From Eumeta japonica (taxonomy: Eukaryota; Arthropoda; Insecta; Lepidoptera; Psychidae), in NCBI GenBank assembly GCA_005406025.1, contig BGZK01000527.1, positions 306,175 through 370,174 of the forward strand: a DNA stretch of 64,000 bases, given 5' to 3'. Made by a program: the position numbers and the translations under genes. The first letter of the stretch is position 1. Each line of letters opens with the position of its first letter. Below, one piece after another: positions 59,833-64,000 of this stretch. The notes under the pieces are model-generated. The model ran no database searches, had not been told where the DNA came from, and saw nothing but the letters and a program-made list of their open reading frames with translations.

Positions 59833-60210
59833 ATCGAGTTTGGGCTCGTTTGATTCGTGTTGACGAGTACTTTGATACTATATGGTAACCAGGGTCTGAT
59901 GATGGAGCTGGAAGGTGGCCATAGGAACTCCGTAATTAAACGACGCAACCCCATCGAGTTTGGGCTCGTTTGATTCGTCTTGACGAATACTTTGATACTA
60001 TATGGTAACCAGGGTCTCATGATGGAGCTAGAAGGTGGCCATAGGAACTCCATAATTAAACAACGCAACCCCATCGAGTTTGGGCTCGTTTGATTCGTCT
60101 TGACGAGTACTTTGATACTGTATGGTAACCAGGGTCTGATGATGGGGCTGAAAGGTGGTCATAGGAACTCCGTAATTGAAGACGCAACCCCATCGATATT
60201 GGACTCGTTT
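59833..60210. repeat. 120-bp tandem repeat, three copies plus a partial
   Basis: Units start ATCGAGTTTGGGCTCGTTTG at 59833, 59953 and 60073; a degenerate start ATCGATATTGG is at 60192. The period is 120, 120 and then 119 bp. Because 120 is a multiple of three, a minus frame (59736-60074) stays open, repeating FLWPPSSSI and WLPYSIKV; I take this as a by-product. Confidence 0.92.
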
Positions 60211-63200
60211 TTATGATGCCAAAGAAGTATAATTTCTCACGCGCGTACATAACTATCCAATTTTTTTCATTTCAGAATGAGATGTTTGGACTTTAAAATC
60301 CATCCAGGCTGACCTCATACTCCAGTGCGCCAGCGTGAGTTCTAAACGACCCGGACAGTGATAGGCATTCCAGTCTTAATGGAGATCTTAACTTTATCGT
60401 ACACGCTACTAATCTAAGGTGGACGTAATTCGGCCTTTGGTGGCTGAGAGATTCTTCAGTGGAAAGTGACTTAAGGTTTCGGGCGTCCTTCATAGATTCT
60501 GGCTGCCCAATAGCATTTAGCCGGTTGACCACTCGCTGCGTACCATGCATGACTGGCTCTGATAGCAAAACCTAAAACTAAGTTACTGTCGCCGATATGT
60601 TTTGTTGTTGTCGCTTTTACTTTTCAAACTTGTTCTGTTGTATGTTCTTCATTGCGTGGCTGTGCTGATGGCTAACCGACGCTGATCATTTTGTAGACGC
60701 GGTGCACGCTACGCCCGATTCGGAGGTAAAATATGCTGACATTTACTCATACTATTTGTTTATTACCTTCACAATGCGATGGCAACTTTCTGAAACAGTT
60801 TCAAATTACATTTGCTTGTTGCAATGGCTGGACCACCACCGAGGGCGCATTTTAAATCTTCCCCTACTTCTTCATTTTGGGATTTATCGGTAAAACTTTT
60901 GCAGGTGTTTGTTTTCATAACCAGCTCTTAGTGAAATACATTGGAAATTGCTAGCAAATCACGTGTAAGAATGTCGTTGGCGGTCGAGAGTAAATATAAT
61001 GTTAATTGTGTAGTAGTTCCTACAATCATTTTTCAGCTTTATCGTTAAGGTTTGGTAACTATGTTTAAAACAAAATTCACCCATACTATTGAAATTAATC
61101 TAAATGCCATCTTCATTCAGACCACTCATTGGCTTAATTATGAGACTATCTCATAGGTACATGACAATTTTGTATTTGACGCATTAAATTTAGACAAATT
61201 TAAAATAGACGATCATGAATAATCCATTCCTGTAACGGAAAAGGTATTGAAAATTATTAAAAGCCAGATAAATAAAAAAACACTACCTTAATAAAATTGT
61301 GCATTGTATATCGTTCTATTTTCTTACGTTTCAGTCTCATAAATATCTCCTCAAACTTAAAGAAAATAACGTAGAGGAATTATTTACCCGGTCTGCTCTG
61401 GGAATCCCAGTTTGTTTATCTTGCGGCACTAAGTCGCAGCTGCTTTGAGGTTTACTCCAGATTTACATTACAAGTTAGAAAGGCACCTACTTACCGAACG
61501 AGCTTCTTGTTTTGGCTCTCGTATTTACTCCGACGTAATAAATAACGTTGCCTATAAAAAAACACCGCACGAGCAAAAAAAAAAAATAAGTAGAGAAGAA
61601 CCGATTAATATTTCCGATTCGGCGTTCGCTTCCAAAGATTCTTTTCTATTTGCTGCGACAAAAATTATAAATCGTTCATAATGCGGTATAAGTCATTATT
61701 GATAAGAAATCCGCGGCCAACGAGATGGTGGGGCCGGCTCACCGCGGATCATGCTAATAAATATGCTAATGTCGCCGTCCTCGAAGGATTTTTCCGGATT
61801 TACGTTTTTGCTGCGCCGACGATGATAGCGAAAATAAAATGTTTTCGTTACGTAGTGCCAACGATCTAGTCGATATTTTTCGAGTTTGTAGCGCGAGCGC
61901 AGCACGACACAGCTTGTTAATGTTTTCCTTGTAAACCAGTATTCCAAATCCTTAACCCTGTTAAGTTCACAGTTAGTCGTAGGTTTCTGACGACGGTTTT
62001 TTCTACAAATACATTGGCAATATTAAGGAATGAGAAGTTAACGTGCTTTACGAGCTACCAAGTTTTATTTGACCTAAATTAAATAAACTTGGTGTTAAAC
62101 GTAAACAAAAGCAGACCTTCTAACCATCGGACCGCCGCCGGTCGGTATGATCACTTCATAGGTACTACGAAAACAATTGAAAAAATGTTGTTTTGTCAAA
62201 AATAGATTTGTTCAATCATATTAAAATTGAAAGATAAGAACTTCCTTTATTTTATGGTAGAACAATTCATTTGCAAGTTTAAACTTGTCTGTCATGAAAA
62301 TGTAATTTGTGTGCATAGTTATTTACTTAATGAATATCTGGAAGCTTTGAGATGTAACGAAATTTATAAAGCATGTGCTATTTGTGTATAATGAAAAATA
62401 ATCTAGTATCTTTGGGACAAAAAATCGGTAAAACAGCTGTGATTTTGGATTATTTCTCTTCAGGTGTTAAGTTTTAAAACAGTCGCAAGTAAGGATTTTT
62501 GCAAAGGATTTCATTGGTGTTTTAAACTTAAATGTTATTTACATATAGATTTTTGGAACGAAATTTCTCAAAGCGGTTTCTAGAAGGTGTGAGTTGTTAA
62601 AAATCGTCAAGTGATGAAAAAGCGTTATGTCTCTCCGTTCGACTATTAGAATGAGAATTTCACTCTCTCTATAACACACATTAGTTACTTGAGCAACGTG
62701 AGGCGGTACCCGCGCACTGTGCGACTATTTTATATCTGTTATTATTTATATTTTTTTTAATTTCTAATCTGTTTTTATATATCTACATTTCATGAAATGA
62801 ATATTTTTCCTGAAATATTAAGAGAAACTTTTTGTTTTAAATCCATACCTTACAATGTTTGCATTGATTTAATAATAGAACATAAAATCATAATATTAGA
62901 GATTTAATTTTTCATTTGGAGTTAGGGAAAAGCATAAGGAACCTCGTTCTATATTGATTTTTTCTAAATATAGATAATAAGTTTTTATATAAATATTAAA
63001 TGTAAGTTCTAAAAATAATTTTGTTAAGCAAAATGATAAACAATGTTATTTATTAGGTGTATGGGATAGTACACAGAAAAAAAAAGGAAATTACAAATAT
63101 TAATATTACCAATGCGAAACACCACAAAAAAATTGCGAACACAAAATTAGCTGTGGTCGACCTGCAAATGCAACATAAACGAAGTGGTTGTTTTCAATAA

Positions 63201-63830
63201 GTTTTTGGGTACGAGAGAATTAACTGGTATAAAAAGCATTCGAGTACGTTCACTATTGTTTTTGACTATTCGTTTCAAAAAATGTAGTTTTATTTAAAAA
63301 TGTAAGAGTTTCGAACATTTTAAATAACTTAATTGTTTTATGATAATATTCTAGAATTTGTAAGTAATTTTAGGGTTCTGTTAAGAAATGACACTAAATG
63401 ACCACTACTTGTTTATTCTATGTATTTGTCATTTCATAGCAAACGATATTAAAAATGTTTCATTCCGGGCTAGATCTTTGTATACCTTAACAAAAAATAC
63501 AAAATGTTATTTAATTATTATTATCGTTGTAGAAAAATATTTGTAATCAGAACTTAAGGAGATTTCATAATTTATAAATGATATATGGTGACGGCCGATA
63601 CATATTAAACGTGATGTAGTGTAGAGTAGTCTATTATTCATATGTCCATATATAATTTTTTTACAATATAGTATAACTTGGATGCTAGTCGTTTTTATCC
63701 ACTAATCTGATATCAAAACGTTTCAATTATTGAACTAAAAAAATCAACAACAGATTGTGTCAATTCGTAATTAAAATATTTTAGATAGTGTGTTCTTCAC
63801 GTACTCTACAATGACCTAGTCCAGTACGAC
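60211..63830. other. Mixed stretch, no firm feature
   Basis: 60300-60570 is less AT-rich and open for 91 codons on the minus strand (60293-60568), unrecognised. 60824-60889 (MAGPPPRAHFKSS, then GTAAAA) could be a small exon, but there is no support. 61380-61870 is also less AT-rich and may be conserved non-coding DNA. 61900-63830 is AT-rich and featureless. Confidence 0.3.
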
Positions 63831-63873
63831 ATATTTTGTATCTTGTTTGAGATATAAACAAGATACAAAATAT
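63831..63873. repeat. Perfect hairpin, 18-bp arms
   Basis: ATATTTTGTATCTTGTTT and AAACAAGATACAAAATAT are exact complements around GAGATAT. Confidence 0.95.
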
Positions 63874-63894
63874 ATTTGATTAATAAAATAAATT

Positions 63895-64000
63895 TGCGGT
63901 CGTACCGTATTGACCGCCGCGGTTCTCGGTCTCTCATTGGTCCTCCCCGTCAAGGCACAATCCTGTATACAACTCATATGCACATCACAATGATTTAATT
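63895..64000. repeat. Fragment related to the BEL/Pao LTR, cut by the window edge
   Basis: GCGGTCGTACCGTATTGACC, CATTGGTCCTCCC, AAGGCACAAT and CAACTCATATGCACAT align with the LTR interior at about 22773-22860 (GCGGCCGTACCGTAATGACG onwards). The part left of 63895 does not align, so this is a truncated or diverged relative that continues past the window. Confidence 0.65.

Noticed and set aside
60824..60889. Small first exon starting MAGPPPRAHFKSS and ending at a GTAAAA donor
   Set aside because: Only an ATG and a weak donor support it; no downstream exon or family match.

Overview
This is an AT-rich eukaryotic window, most likely from a moth or butterfly (Lepidoptera). The evidence is the mix of old transposons: a BEL/Pao LTR element, several mariner copies, RTE-type and jockey/CR1-type LINEs, a tRNA-derived SINE, and interspersed repeats with AGGGTTCCG/CGGAACCC ends that I remember as common in moths. 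The species cannot be named. No host protein-coding gene can be called with confidence. The window reads as a large intron or intergenic region that has collected mobile DNA for a long time.

Layout. 1-5.4 kb: an interspersed repeat, a degenerate 83-bp tandem array and a mariner relic. 5.45-7.58 kb: a non-autonomous hAT element with a perfect 8-bp target duplication and a second element nested in it. 7.6-15.8 kb: AT-rich DNA with microsatellites, small inverted repeats, LINE scraps and a possible terminal exon (8.5-8.7 kb, minus). 15.84-23.07 kb: a structurally complete but frameshifted BEL/Pao retrotransposon on the minus strand, with two LTRs, a tRNA-Tyr-like primer site, gag, protease, reverse transcriptase, RNase H, integrase and a polypurine tract. 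24.2-29.4 kb: a SINE, an RTE LINE interrupted by a foldback retroposon, a decayed tRNA-Leu and a full-length mariner. 29.5-30.1 kb: a GC-rich island. 30-44 kb: LINE remnants, an RTE endonuclease half, a mariner fragment, an 81-bp minisatellite and further repeats. 44-48.5 kb: mostly featureless AT-rich DNA. 48.5-54.9 kb: an inverted repeat-family copy, a MITE, a short tandem array, a fourth mariner, a second foldback retroposon, a GC-rich segment and a LINE C-terminus. 55-64 kb: AT-rich DNA with a near-perfect palindrome, a possible broken cysteine-rich peptide frame, a 120-bp tandem array, a long hairpin and, at the right edge, a fragment resembling the BEL LTR.

The best candidate for something under-described is the foldback retroposon at 26.46-26.91 kb and 52.83-53.12 kb. 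It has a nearly palindromic body, a shared short 3' tail and target duplications of about 11 bp or more, as expected of LINE-mobilised DNA rather than a cut-and-paste MITE. Several GC-rich non-coding islands (24.7, 29.6, 37.9, 44.1, 52.1 and 53.8 kb) may be conserved regulatory DNA, but this cannot be shown without comparison.
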